DNA of 64,000 bases from Macrostomum hystrix (GCA_950097015.1 CATNEN010000001.1:1538001-1602000); one strand, 5' to 3'; shown: positions 31,424 through 42,294, numbered from the stretch's first letter. Notes: generated by a model from the letters alone, not told the origin. Numbers and translations: made by a program.

Positions 31424-34400
31424 ATGAATTTCTACGTGAAGCAGCAGCAGCACCAGCTGTTGCATATTCCCTATCAAGCATCCCAGTTTACTGATGATCA
31501 AATGCAAGTGGACAATGACAATCAGCTGACAGCAATGTGGGCACTGGCTTCCTGGAATATCCAATGCGAACTATTAGAAACCGGTTTCAATCGGTTCTGG
31601 AGTCGCTTTAGCCAGCCGGCTCCTAATTGCGCCGACAATGCCGAACTCGAACCCGCAGCCTCTGTGTCGGTTATGCGGACTTTCGCTGCCGCATTCCAGT
31701 GCTTGCTGGACTGCATTCTTAGACACTGTCCTCGCGCTGACTTGCCTCTGCCGACGGCACTGCTGCGCGGCATAAGACGGCTGCTGTTCGCTCCTCAGAG
31801 GGTGAGTTATAGCGACTGGAGGATCGCTTGTTTCTGGGAATGTTGGGATGTGATGGATTGCTAGTCTATTCCGTGGATTAAAGGACATATATGATTGCTA
31901 GTCTATTCCATTGATAAAATAACAGAATGGATTGCTAGTCTATTCCATGGATGTAAGAACAGAATGGATTGCTAGTCTATTCCATGGATGTAAGAACAGA
32001 ATGGATTGCTAGTCTATTCCATGGATGTAAGAACAGAATGGATTGCTAGTCTATTCCATGGATGTAAGACATTGGATTGCTAGTCTATTCCATGGATTAA
32101 AGAACATATTGGATTACTACTCTATTCCATGGATGTAGAACATATTGGATTGCTAGTCTATCTGAATACCGATCAGTCTAACGGGTTTTACTAGAAGTGC
32201 ATAAACCCAACAAGCCGCCCACGCACGCCCGTCTCCAGCTCATCAACCTTGAGCAAACTCGCGTCAACTTTTCCACCTACGTGGCCCACTACTTGGATCT
32301 GACATTCGTTGAACAGCAGCCATCAGACAGCGATGAAAATTACAATGACGAAGCCGCGGAGACTCGACAAGAGGCCCGTGTCATCGCCGATCAGTGCAGC
32401 CGGCTTTTAGACAAGCTGCAGCTTCGCAAACGCATCCTAGCTGATCACAAGTCAGCCTTCATTCGTCGCAGTCTGGCACTGTTCATCAGCAGGCGATGCG
32501 GCCAGGACTTCTCGGAGAGTCACCTGGCCAGCGTGCTAGAATTTCATCGCCGTCTAGAGGACCGTTTGAATGCGGAATTCGGTCACAAGTCGGTATCTAT
32601 CAGAAAGCAGCCCCTTAGCAACCGGCTGGCATTGTCCAATACCAATGTGCTGCCCTATCTTGTGTTTGGCGAGACTAGAATTCGCCAGCTATTCTCAATG
32701 ACCATAGACTATCCGGACTCCGAGTGCGGCCTGAAAGATTTGGCCGTCTGTTTGGAACGCTTGCCAACTCTGCGATCGAAAATGGTTCGAATCCTGCGGG
32801 CGGACGTTGAGCAGCGGCTGCTGCATCCCGGCGTAGCCACGCCTGATATCCTCAGCGCCTACATTGGCGCCGTCAGGTCGTTGAGGATTCTAGATCCGTC
32901 TGGCGTCTCGCAGGAGCTGGCGTTAGGTTCGGTGAGTTCAAGGGGTAAAAATCTAATCTGAAATCCTTTAAAAAAACCTTAATCTCTCTGATAAATTATA
33001 CAAAGATGTCAGATCCCCGACTAAAACTCCCTGCATAGCCATGATCCCTTGCTAGAGTACCCGCTAACAACCTCAATATCTACCTAGAATCCCCAATAAA
33101 TCCCAGATCCCATATCTTTAATCACCAATAAATCCTACATCCCATAGCTATAATCAACAATAAATCCCAGATCCCATAACTAGAATCCCCGATAAATCCC
33201 AGGTCCCATAGCTAGAATCACCAATAAATCCCAGATCCCATAGCTAGAATCAACTATAAATCCCAGATCGCATAGCTAGAATCACCAATAAATCCCAGAT
33301 CCCATAACTACAATCACCAATAAATCCCAGATCTCATAGCTAGAATCACCAATAAATCCCAGATCCCATAGCTAGAATCAACTATAAATCCCAGATCGCA
33401 TAGCTAGCTCCCCAATAAATCCCAGATCCCATAACTATAATCAACAATAAATCCCAGATCGCATAGCTAGAATCCCAAATAAATCCCAGATCCAATTGCT
33501 AGAATCACCTATATATCCCGGATCCCATTGCTAGAATCCCAAATAAATCCCAGATCCCATTGCTAGAATCCCCAATAAATTCCAGATCGCATAGCTAGAA
33601 TCACCAATAAATCCCAGATCCCATATCTTTAATCACCAATAAATACTACATCCCATAGCTATAATCAACAATAAATCCCAGATCCCATAACTATAATCAC
33701 CAATAAATCCCAGATCGCATAGCTGCAATCACCAATAAATCCCAGGTCCCATAGCTAGAATCACCAATAAATCCCAGATCCCATAGCTAGAATCAACTAT
33801 AAATCCCAGATCGCATAGCTAGAATCACCAATAAATCCCAGATCCCATAACTATAATCAACAATAAATCCCAGATCCCATAACTATTATCACCAATAAAT
33901 CCCAGATCGCATAGCTTGAATCCCAAATAAATCCCAGATCCAATTGCTAGAATCACCAATATATCCCGGATCCCATTTCTAGAATCCCAAATAAATCCCA
34001 GATCCCATTGCTAGAATCAACAATAAATCCCAGATCCCATAACTATAATCACCAATAAATCCCAGATCGCATAGCTGCAATCACCAATAAATCCCAGGTC
34101 CCATAGCTAGAATCACCAATAAATCCCAGATCCCATAGCTAGAATCAACTATAAATCCCAGATCGCATAGCTAGAATCACCAATAAATCCCAAATCCCAT
34201 AACTATAATCAACAATAAATCCCAGATCCCATAACTATTATCACCAATAAATCCCAGATCGCATAGCTGGAATCCCAAATAAATCCCAGATCCAATTGCT
34301 AGAATCACCAATATATCCCGGATCCCATTTCTAGAACCCCAAATAAATCCCAGATCCCATTGCTAGAATCACCAATAAATCCCAGATCCCATTGCTAGAA

Positions 34401-36199
34401 TCACCAATAAATCCTTGATCCCCTTGCAATAATTTACAAAAATTCCCAGCTCGCCAGTTATACATTATTTTGAGTCCCAAATGTCACTTCCCACATCAAT
34501 CAATCATGATTATCAACTAGAATCCCAAAAAGTGAATAAGCCCAAGCTACACTATATAAGAATCCCAAATGAAAGCTCAGCTGAATCCACCCCAACCCAG
34601 GTTGCCGAGTACCTTCGCCGTCGCGAGGACACCATCCGGGCCATCATCAGCAAGATGATCGGCGACGACTCTGGCCAAGGCGGCTCCAACGATCTGGCAG
34701 CGGAGCTGACTCGCAGCAGTCCTCTAGCCGGCCTGGGCGAAGATTCTGCCGAGAGTGTCGACGACCCCGGACAGGACTTCGACGCCTGGCGCCCGGACCC
34801 GGTTGAGGCCTACAGCAGCTGCGGCAGTTTGAGCAGGCAGCCATCTGACCTGCTCTCGTTGCTTGTTGGCATCTACGGCTCAAAGCGTTTATTTATTAAC
34901 GAATATCAGAGCATGCTGGCTAGTAGGCTATTGGACAGTCTCAGCTTCAAGGTGGACCGCGAGATCAAGAATGTGGAACTGCTCAAACTGCGATTTGGAG
35001 AAATGGATCTCATTAAAAGCGAGGTGAGTCCGCTTCTGAGTATAGAGAATGGTAGATTGGCTGGTAGAGAGAATGGTAGATTAATGGGGTAGAGAGAATG
35101 GTAGATTAATGGGGTAGACAGAATGGTAGATTAATGTGGTAGACAGAATGGTAGATTAATGGGGTAGAGAGAATGGTAGATTAATGGGGTAGAGAGAATG
35201 GTAGATTAACGGGGTAGAGAGAATGGTAGATTAATGGGGTAGAGAGAATGGTAGATTAATGGGGTAGAGAGAATGGTAGATTAATGGGGTAGAGAGAATG
35301 GTAGGCTTCTCAGTAGAGTGGTTTGCAGAATTTCTCCTAAATCTCCTCATAATCCCTTAACCTCCACAATCTGGCAGGTGATGCTCAAAGACGTTGAAGA
35401 TTCTCGCCGTCTCTGCACCCTGATCTCCAGCGGTTCATCAGCCCTCGGCGGCAGTCGCCAGCAGCAGCAGCAGCAGCAGTCATTCTCAGTCTCGGCGCTG
35501 ATTCTGTCCGCCCAGTTCTGGCCGGCATTCGCTCCGCGCCGAATGTCCGGCCTGCCATCCCAGCTGGCTGCGGCTAGCGAGAATTTCGCCAGACGCTTCA
35601 GCGCCCAGAAGTGCAACCGTGGCCTGGAGTGGCGGCCGCAGCTAGGCCGAGTCCAGCTGCGCATTGAACTAGCAGGCCGAGAACTGGAGCTAGCCTGCAA
35701 GCCTGCTCAATTTGCCATTCTGACTGCGTTTCTAGATAGGCGCGAGATGAGCCTTGCCGACGTGGCCGAAGCTGCCCAGCTGCAGTTGTCCTACGCCAGG
35801 CGCAACATCGGCTTCTGGGTGCAGCAGGGCCTGCTAGCTGAGCCCCGGCCCGAACTGTTCTGCTTGCTCGATGGCAGCTCGTCTACCGCTGCCGCCTCCA
35901 CTCAGTCTGGCGCTGCCTCTGCCGCGGTTGCTGCTGCCGACGATGTTGAAGCCGACGTAGATACAGGCGGTGGCAGCGACGGCTCGGAAGAGACCTGGGA
36001 GTGCCTGTGGAACTATGTTGTCGGCATGCTCACTAACATGGACTCGTGCATGTCCGTGGACCGAATCCGCACCATGCTCCAACTATTCCTAGTCGATCCC
36101 AGTGTAGAATTGGACCAGAGAAAACTCAAGGCCTTCCTAGACGACAAGGTTCGCGACGGTCGGCTGACGATGCAGGGCAGCATGTACAAGCTGGCCTGA
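31424..36199 (+). CDS. ANAPC2: ANAPC2, cullin-like subunit of the anaphase-promoting complex, 4 exons
   Basis: Exons 31424-31801, 32239-32931, 34601-35023 and 35378-36199 join in phase 0 to 771 residues (human 822). APC2 pairs with the RING subunit APC11 to form the ubiquitin-ligase core that drives mitotic exit. The N-terminal half is the divergent cullin-repeat region. 'YLRRREDTIRAIISKM', 'LLVGIYGSKRLFINEYQSML' and 'NVELLKLRFGE' then 'VMLKDVEDSRR' match the conserved cullin-homology core. The C-terminus ('AMLTN'-type segment, here VVGMLTNMDS, to KVRDGRLTMQGSMYKLA) is the winged-helix domain. For exon 2 I chose the acceptor at 32237-32238 (GTCTCCAG) because it alone keeps phase; nearer AGs at 32194 and 32197 would shift the frame. 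A polyglutamine run and an Ala/Asp-rich insert are local additions. All three introns carry minisatellites. Confidence 0.93.
31850..32165 (+). repeat. minisatellite in ANAPC2 intron 1
   Basis: About eight copies of a 35-bp unit containing GGATTGCTAGTCTATTCCAT and GGATGTAAGAACAGAA. Confidence 0.9.
33040..34430 (+). repeat. minisatellite filling ANAPC2 intron 2
   Basis: About 45 units of 31-32 bp built on AATAAATCCCAGATCCCATA and GCTAGAATCACC. There is clear higher-order structure: a block near 33620-33990 recurs near 34020-34330. Each unit includes the acceptor-like TCCCAG. Confidence 0.92.
35036..35304 (+). repeat. minisatellite in ANAPC2 intron 3
   Basis: About eleven copies of a 24-bp unit, AGAGAATGGTAGATTAATGG plus GGTAG, beginning a few bases after the exon 3 donor. 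Confidence 0.92.
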
Positions 36200-36334
36200 C
36201 TGGGATGAACTAATTAACAAAAATCTGCATTTTCAAAGTCATTTTATTGCTATATTACTAATGTGTTTTTTATTAATTAAAATAGTAGTATACATATAGC
36301 CTTGAATGGCTTGTTAACAATTGTGCAGTTTGCA

Positions 36335-36340
36335 AATAAA
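36335..36340 (+). terminator. poly(A) signal of ANAPC2
   Basis: AATAAA lies 136 bp after the stop codon and is followed by a T/G-rich stretch. Confidence 0.6.
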
Positions 36341-36877
36341 AAAGGTCTTTAGAAAATTAAATATAGTCGTAGTTGTGTTTATTTTTTTAGCGTAATTTGC
36401 TAATTTTTTAGTCTACATTCAGGTCACCACACCCACCCACGTTATAGTTGAAATAAAAATAGAAATACTTGCAGGAAGGGCTGTCAGCACTAGTGCATTA
36501 TTTAGTAATGTACTCCCTCACTGTACCTTAAAGTTTTGACCCAACCTTTCTCACCCAATAAGTACAATAAGCAGCCAAATATTTTCGCCTCGCCGCCTCA
36601 GAAACTTCAATGCGAGACTACTTGCTTCTACTTGCTTCAGTTGGTTAACCCCAGTCAGTCTGTTTGTCTATGTGTTCTGCCTGTAAAATTTTCTCCTCGA
36701 TTATTTGGCAAAGTTCGTTGCAATTTTCTGGACTCTTTCAGGACGCAAAATGCAACGGAAAAACCGCGTGAATGCCGCGGTTTTCCTGTTTTAATATCTT
36801 CTAACCTTTATAAGCCAGGCTTTCAGTATCAAGTGACTTAGCTGGTCACTCCCCCTGGTCTTGCAGGTCACTCAGTC
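36341..36877. other. spacer between ANAPC2 and the first TRAF-like gene
   Basis: No gene is seen. Near 36753-36786 lie ACCGCG and GCCGCGG motifs like those elsewhere in the TRAF-like cluster. A strong acceptor-like CCCCCTGGTCTTGCAG ends at 36867, 10 bp before the start codon. Confidence 0.5.
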
Positions 36878-37756
36878 ATGGAGCTGTTTTACAAGTCCAG
36901 GATGGCCAATCCGCTGGCTCCTCTACCTGTTCATCTGTTATGTCCCGCCTGCAAGCAGCCGCTAAGGAATGCATTCCAGACACCGCAAGGCTTTCGACTG
37001 TGCGAGGCGTGCGTCAATAAGCTTCATCCGACGCGGCGAACCGTCTGTCCGGGCACCACGGATGCCGACAACGACGACAACACCGATGGCGACGGGCAAA
37101 GACTGGTGTGCCGCAGTCAGTGCGTAGTCGATCTGGGAATTCGGAACGAACTGTCCCGGGTGAAGGTGTCTTGTCCAAATTATTCTCGTAGCGGCTGCAA
37201 TGAGCAGATGTACTGGAAGCAGATAGACCGTCATCTAACAGAGGACTGCAAATTTGAGATGATGGAGTGTCGGCACTGCTCAGCCAGCATCTCAGTGTAC
37301 GCCATCAAGCGAAGTCATCTTAACTTGCAGTCGGAAACCTGCTGCTCAAACTATCGCTCACACTGTCCACATTGCGGCCAATGGGGCCTGACGCGTGACC
37401 AAATGAATCGATCGGATTATTTGCAACACGCAGCCGAGTGTTTAGAGATTCCAATTCAGTGCCCGCTGGCTGACTTCGGCTGCCGCGAGATGTTGAACCG
37501 CGCGATTCTAGACGATCACTTAAAAAACAGATCTAGTGAGCACTTGCTCATGTTGGCAAGCACTGTCAAGAAGCAGCAGGTTGAGATCAACAATGCTGCC
37601 ATGCGTAGCCGGTGTGATGGCGACAGGATTAGCAAGTTGGAAAAGGAGAATAAGCTACTGAAGGCCAGGGTAAAAACTCTCGAAGCTGGACGGCAGGTCT
37701 GTACAACTGATAATAAGCCAGTTGTTATAAATAGCTCTTTAATCTCAATAAAATAA
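36878..37756 (+). CDS. TRAF-like zinc-finger protein 1, MATH-less, degenerate RING
   Basis: The frame encodes 292 residues in a single exon. Residues 20-50 align with a TRAF RING start: C22-x2-C25 and C42-x2-C45 are kept, but the middle 'CGH' is QGF (37-39), so zinc binding at that site looks lost. Residues 95-225 hold TRAF-type zinc fingers, for example C-x7-C-x11-H-x4-C in 'CPNYSRSGC' to 'HLTEDC', and the block 'SHLNLQSETCC' shared with its paralogues. Residues 225-275 form a coiled coil. No MATH/TRAF-C domain follows, so receptor-tail binding of the classical kind is not expected. TRAF proteins are cytosolic signalling adaptors and E3 ligases; this one may be a scaffold or a negative form. 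An alternative start is M9. Confidence 0.75.
   Translation: MELFYKSRMANPLAPLPVHLLCPACKQPLRNAFQTPQGFRLCEACVNKLHPTRRTVCPGTTDADNDDNTDGDGQRLVCRSQCVVDLGIRNELSRVKVSCPNYSRSGCNEQMYWKQIDRHLTEDCKFEMMECRHCSASISVYAIKRSHLNLQSETCCSNYRSHCPHCGQWGLTRDQMNRSDYLQHAAECLEIPIQCPLADFGCREMLNRAILDDHLKNRSSEHLLMLASTVKKQQVEINNAAMRSRCDGDRISKLEKENKLLKARVKTLEAGRQVCTTDNKPVVINSSLISIK
37747..37752 (+). terminator. poly(A) signal overlapping the TRAF-like 1 C-terminus
   Basis: AATAAA lies inside the last codons (Ser-Ile-Lys-stop); the stop codon TAA at 37754-37756 begins two bases after the hexamer. The 3' UTR would be only about 10-30 nt. Confidence 0.5.
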
Positions 37757-38290
37757 AAATAATAGTAGCTGCTGTCGGTACTGCCGCATCATTTTGCACA
37801 CACACACATCGCCATACCTACTAGGTATTATTTTCACAAACTCTAATCTTCACAACGCGTCAATGCTCTACTGAGACAAGATAGCACCTGAGCTTTTCAC
37901 AAGTTCAAAAATGAAAAAATAACAACCCTTTAAATCCAGAATGGTCAGTTGTGATAATAGCCGACATGAGGAAATTTTGTGAGCAGAAAAATTATGCCTA
38001 TATTTGTGGTTTTTGCCACTAGACACCCCGACGAGAATCTTTGAAAATCTATACGATGCCGATGTTTTGTGATTCTGGAAGTTGTGATTCCGGATTCTCA
38101 TGGGATTAGTTGAAGATTTTGGTTGATACAGAAAAAAGAAAAATGTGGGTTTTCGAAATAGCCCTGTAGCCTTTGTACTGTTAGGACTATAGTCCTCTTT
38201 AGTGTCAGTTTCTCGAGAAGCCCCAAGCCTTCTAGCTCTGCGGCTGCATTCCGATTAGATGCGAATCCACGCGTAACATTATTATTCTAG
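37757..38290. other. spacer, no gene seen
   Basis: AT-rich sequence after TRAF-like 1, with a short CA repeat at 37797-37808. Confidence 0.45.
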
Positions 38291-38478
38291 GCACTGCCTG
38301 GCCCCATCAGCAGTCGAGTGACACCGAATCTGACTGCTCTGCGCCAGTTGGACTCAAACTTGAGTTCGTTCGCCTGCAGCCGCACGCATCGAAAGCGCGC
38401 CCAGTCAGAGTGCTTACTCGAGGCCACTGGCGAGAACGATGTTCCTATGTAGGAATAGGACAACGACCCATTCAATAG
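38291..38478 (+). CDS. possible orphan terminal exon
   Basis: A GC-rich island in AT-rich DNA opens with a plausible acceptor (ATTATTCTAG) and stays open to a TAG at 38476-38478. It reads as a Ser/Asp-rich start, then 'VGLKLEFVRLQPHASKARP' and 'GHWRERCSYVGIGQRPIQ'. No upstream exon is evident on the plus strand. It could be a 3' terminal exon, an exon left by a retrotransposed or decayed gene, or chance. I do not recognise the sequence. Confidence 0.3.
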
Positions 38479-39490
38479 AGAAGTGCCTCAAACTCGTATT
38501 CTCAAATTTAACTGTAAATATTTATTGTTTTTTTACAACTTTTTTCTATTGGCTATTCAATTCATGCCGGGTGCAACATTTAGTTCACAAATTGATCTTA
38601 TTTTTTGTTAACACTCAGTCATTTTCACTGCACCACTTTTAGTATCGCATAATGTCGCTGTGTATTGACATTTTCTAATTTTAAACATTTTACCTATATA
38701 TATATATATATGTTTTTACTATGAGGAATCATAATCTATCAATAAGTCTAGCCATATATTAAGTATTAGTTTCTACTGAAGTACATTACAATATCAGTCC
38801 TTTTAGTACACACTACGTAAATATATGTAAATTAATAATATAATAGCGCGTTGAAAAGGTTCATTTTCATTCATTGTTCTCGTGCTTTAGAGTAAAACCC
38901 TTAAGGGCCGTTACGTTAATGCTGTGATTTTAAACAATAGCTTTGTACATCCTACTATTATGGAGTGTAGGATTATGTGGAATATGTATAGCTGTCAATT
39001 AATTGACTTACCGAAAAAATAAGCACACATAGATGACGTGCGCGTTTAATAATAATAATAAAATAATAATAAGAATAAGATAAAGTACGAAAATAAGACG
39101 TATAATTGCAGTATTTGATGCTAAGATGCTAACTATAGAAGTCCTTTATAACTCGCACTCACAGTCCTCAGCCGTTCTAGGCCATAGACAACGATTTCAA
39201 GTGGGGCTTAATAGTATTCAAATGTGTCTCGGCTCGACCCATAGACGGTTATTAAATCGGTCAGCAATTGAACAGCAGTCTGATCGCGACATATTTGAAA
39301 GAATGCTTTTGTACCATAGACGATCTTTTTAAAATCCGCTTTGCCAATTAAATACACACGGGCATTTTTGTGTTGGCAAACAACACAAAACAATATACTT
39401 CTATATCATATGGCTCCTTAAGTTAGCATAAATAGGTCGTGTATTTTATGTGTCGATGCCTCTCAGCTATGCCCTTTAATTAGGTTTACC
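38479..39490. other. AT-rich intergenic DNA, no gene seen
   Basis: It contains a short (TA)n near 38695-38710 and an AATAAT run near 39049-39075. No coding signal. Confidence 0.5.
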
Positions 39491-39496
39491 GTTAGG

Positions 39497-39575
39497 GGGG
39501 TGATTTGCAGAGCGTTTAACGCGTTTGCCTCTCGCACAAAGGTCCCTTAGCTTGATTCCGCGGCGAGGCCACTTC
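39497..39575 (+). mobile_element. tRNA-like SINE head (family 2), partial
   Basis: TTGCAGAGCGTTTAACGCGT, CTCGCACAAAGGTCCCTTAG and CTTGATTCCGCGGCGAGGCC match the head of the copy at 47571. The B box is decayed to GCTTGATTCC and the body is missing. Confidence 0.6.
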
Positions 39576-40104
39576 AACCCATAAACATAGACATTAAGTT
39601 AAACCCATAGACATTGAACTTTCAGCGACTTTCATGTCGCAGAAGCGAGGGGGAATTTGAGTGGTTTTTGTCTTGTCTGGAAAAATTAATTGCCGTTTTG
39701 GCAAACTAGGTTGCAAAAAGGTATATTAGCTCGTATAATTATAGATCTGCTGTTTTTGTTCATTAATTGCTGCTGCATAACTCGCTCACGAGTTGGCAAG
39801 ATCGTGTCATAGACTCGTGACAAATCTCACTCAATCGGTTTTTTACTTATATTTTTTTCCTCCATCCCTTCCCTTCTACTGACCCTTCTACTGACCTTCG
39901 CAATATATATTTCCAGGATTTTCTAAAAATAAAAAGACTATTTTTAAACGTCCTAGAGATTTCCTAATAGAAAGAAAGATGGTACCTATTTTTTAATTTG
40001 TGTCTGAGATTTTTCTTGTTTTAACCAGTTGAACATAGCTACGAGTATAAACAAAGTAAACCGTATTTTAATCTAAAGATAGGGTAGTAAAATGGAAAAA
40101 AAAA
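39576..40104. other. spacer upstream of TRAF-like 2
   Basis: No gene; AT-rich with a short direct repeat, AACCCATARACATWGACATT. Confidence 0.5.
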
Positions 40105-40130
40105 TCCGCGGAAAATCCGCGGAATTTCCG
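40105..40130. promoter_or_regulatory. CCGCGGA motif cluster upstream of TRAF-like 2
   Basis: Two exact TCCGCGGA palindromes and a third half-site occur within 26 bp, about 20-45 bp before the start codon. Similar clusters are near 36753, 42732 and 44075. Function unknown. Confidence 0.35.
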
Positions 40131-40149
40131 TTAGACCACTATATATGGT

Positions 40150-41256
40150 ATGAACATGAACGCCACAAAAAACGTCCAAAGCTGCCTAAGCGTCACAATA
40201 GGCATGACCAGGGAACTTGAACTCTCAAGAGAGGCTTTAAGGGCCAAACCTGTGCTAAAAAAGTCGATTCCGTCGCACCTGAGATGTAACGGCTGCTCGC
40301 AGCTGCTCATTAACTCATCCCAGACTGCGCACGGATGCCGTCTGTGCCAGAGGTGTGTTGACACTCATCGACTGTGTCCTTGCGCTCGAGGTGACAGCAC
40401 AAACGAGGACCACCAGGAGAGATCAAACCGGGCCACCAGCTTCAAATGCGCCCCCGATTTGGGCACCAGAAGGGAGCTTCTAGAACTCACCGTGCACTGC
40501 CCGAACATGGAGCTCGGCTGCCGGAAGCTGCTACCCTGGAAGCTGGTAGACAGACACCTGGATAACGAGTGCGACTTCAACAATGTGAAATGCGACCTGT
40601 GTTCGCGTACGGTACCGAAGTTCAAGCTGCAGCGCGACGGCGGTCACTGGAATCTGCAGTCAGCCGACTGCTGCCGACAGCTCCGAGGCCCCTGTCCGCT
40701 TTGCGGCGACTCCAGCAGGATGCTGAACCGACAGGAGTTTGTGGAACACCTGAGCGCGTGTCCAGAGAGACTCGCTGATTGCAAATACCTGCAGAGCGTC
40801 GGCTGCCAGGCAAAGCCCAGCTTGTCCCAGCTGGAGGCGCACTACAACTCTGGTACTGACGGACACATTGAGCTCATTCTCAACTGGTTCCAGAAGGAAT
40901 TAGAAAACTTGGCCCGATGTTTCGAGCAAATGAATGAACTGAAGGATGCCGAGCTAAAAAACTTGAGGCAGGATCTGAACAAAGTCTTGGCAGCTCAAGA
41001 GTTAACAGGCTCGGAGCTTCGGGCTTTAACGCGAGGCACGAAGAATCTCCAAAGCAGACTAGACCTGAAGGATGCTGAGCAGCTTGACTTCAAGCGCCTG
41101 CAGCTGGGCCATTGTTGGGCCGGGGACACGCTAGACAAGTCGCCGAAGGAACTGAAGCCGACCCGACTAAAGGAGGCTCCTCGTTCGTGTCGAGTCAAGA
41201 AGAGACGCTCGTGTAGATCGTCCGGGTTGAATAGAAGCAAGAAGAGAGCGCGTTGA
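40150..41256 (+). CDS. TRAF-like zinc-finger protein 2, MATH-less, permuted RING
   Basis: The frame encodes 368 residues in one exon. The RING-like start (residues 44-80) has C46-x2-C49, then 'HGCRLCQRC' where TRAFs have 'CGHxFCxxC', so His and Cys have swapped places (H61, C63). The final pair is a tight C-x-C. TRAF zinc fingers follow at about 110-240, with 'CPNMELGCRK', 'HLDNECDFNNVKCDLC', 'HWNLQSADCC' and 'CPLCGDSSRML'. A coiled coil spans about 245-320, and the end is very basic (KKRRSC to SKKRAR), a possible nuclear signal. There is no MATH domain. It is closest to TRAF-like 3 and more distant from TRAF-like 1, as expected for local duplications. Confidence 0.77.
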   Translation: MNMNATKNVQSCLSVTIGMTRELELSREALRAKPVLKKSIPSHLRCNGCSQLLINSSQTAHGCRLCQRCVDTHRLCPCARGDSTNEDHQERSNRATSFKCAPDLGTRRELLELTVHCPNMELGCRKLLPWKLVDRHLDNECDFNNVKCDLCSRTVPKFKLQRDGGHWNLQSADCCRQLRGPCPLCGDSSRMLNRQEFVEHLSACPERLADCKYLQSVGCQAKPSLSQLEAHYNSGTDGHIELILNWFQKELENLARCFEQMNELKDAELKNLRQDLNKVLAAQELTGSELRALTRGTKNLQSRLDLKDAEQLDFKRLQLGHCWAGDTLDKSPKELKPTRLKEAPRSCRVKKRRSCRSSGLNRSKKRAR

Positions 41257-41419
41257 TCGCGTTTCGTAAATCAATTGCGACCATTTTCGACGCACTTTTA
41301 CGCTTTCGCGCCCTTATTATTCTAGTTGTGTCAAGCATGTTTAAGTCTTGTACGCTCGTAGTTCTGAGCTCGAATCTTTAAGGAATAGTGAAACTATTTG
41401 TATCGTGAAGCCAATCGCT

Positions 41420-41492
41420 GCCACAGTAACATAATTTATATATAATAGCAACCAATACCATTGCTATTATATATAAATTATGTTACTGTGGC
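41420..41492. repeat. perfect 32-bp hairpin downstream of TRAF-like 2
   Basis: The arms 41420-41451 and 41461-41492 are exact inverse copies (starting GCCACAGTAACATAATTTAT) around a 9-nt loop. It lies 164 bp past the stop codon, so it may be in the 3' UTR. It could be a small fold-back transposon, a structured 3' end or a small-RNA precursor. Confidence 0.9.
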
Positions 41493-41702
41493 GGCCCTGA
41501 GTTCATTTACATAGCTAATTAGCAGCTGCAACTCTCCTAATAGCTGTAAATCTGTGACATCAGATTTTTTCTTTTATCTTCTATCGATCTATTAGATTAG
41601 GTAAGCTTAAAATGTTATATATTTTATAGCATGATCTTTATAGGTTTTAGTTTCTAAAAAGTTGGCATGTTAACTACTTAATAATCATTTACAATTGTGA
41701 TT

Positions 41703-41768
41703 AGTACTCGAGGTCCACTGTAGAAATTATACTACTAACTTATAATACAGTGGTCCTTGTTTGTACTC
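41703..41768. repeat. imperfect inverted repeat with GTGGTCCTTG arm
   Basis: AGTACTCGAGGTCCACTGTA and TACAGTGGTCCTTGTTTGTA pair around an AT-rich loop. Both ends of the loop abut TA, and CAGTGG-type ends after TA are reminiscent of Tc1/mariner or pogo termini. A relative is at 45854-45939. Confidence 0.5.
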
Positions 41769-42294
41769 TTGTTAAATTGGGAATTGTACTGTTTAAACAG
41801 TAATAGTGTTATGATTTAAGTGATGCCATTGTTACTTATAAAACGATGGAACAGGCTATTATTTACAATAAATGTGTTTATTTTTTAATTCCGGCTTTTC
41901 AGTGCAGACTCTAGGTAAGGTTCGTTCACCTGACACTGCCGAGAAAGGCCGGAACACATGATTTCACTTGTTACATTACTTTTTCTATAGATTTAAAATT
42001 AATTATATCGACTAAAAACAAGCGATTTGACAGAGGAAAATCGCGGGAGGTATTTCATTTTTCTTCTTTATGTATTCAAAACACGAGCTAAAATTTTCCG
42101 TTCTATCTGATCAAAAAACTTCCAGAAACACAAAACACCGGCATCGTCGAGTTTCTCAACGATAATCGGCTGAGCGTCCGGTGGCAAGAACAACAAACAG
42201 AACAATATAAAAATTTTTGCTTACAAAATTTTATCTTAGTAACCATGTCGACTATCATTGTTAGCTATCGTTAATTTTATCATTATTGAACCAG

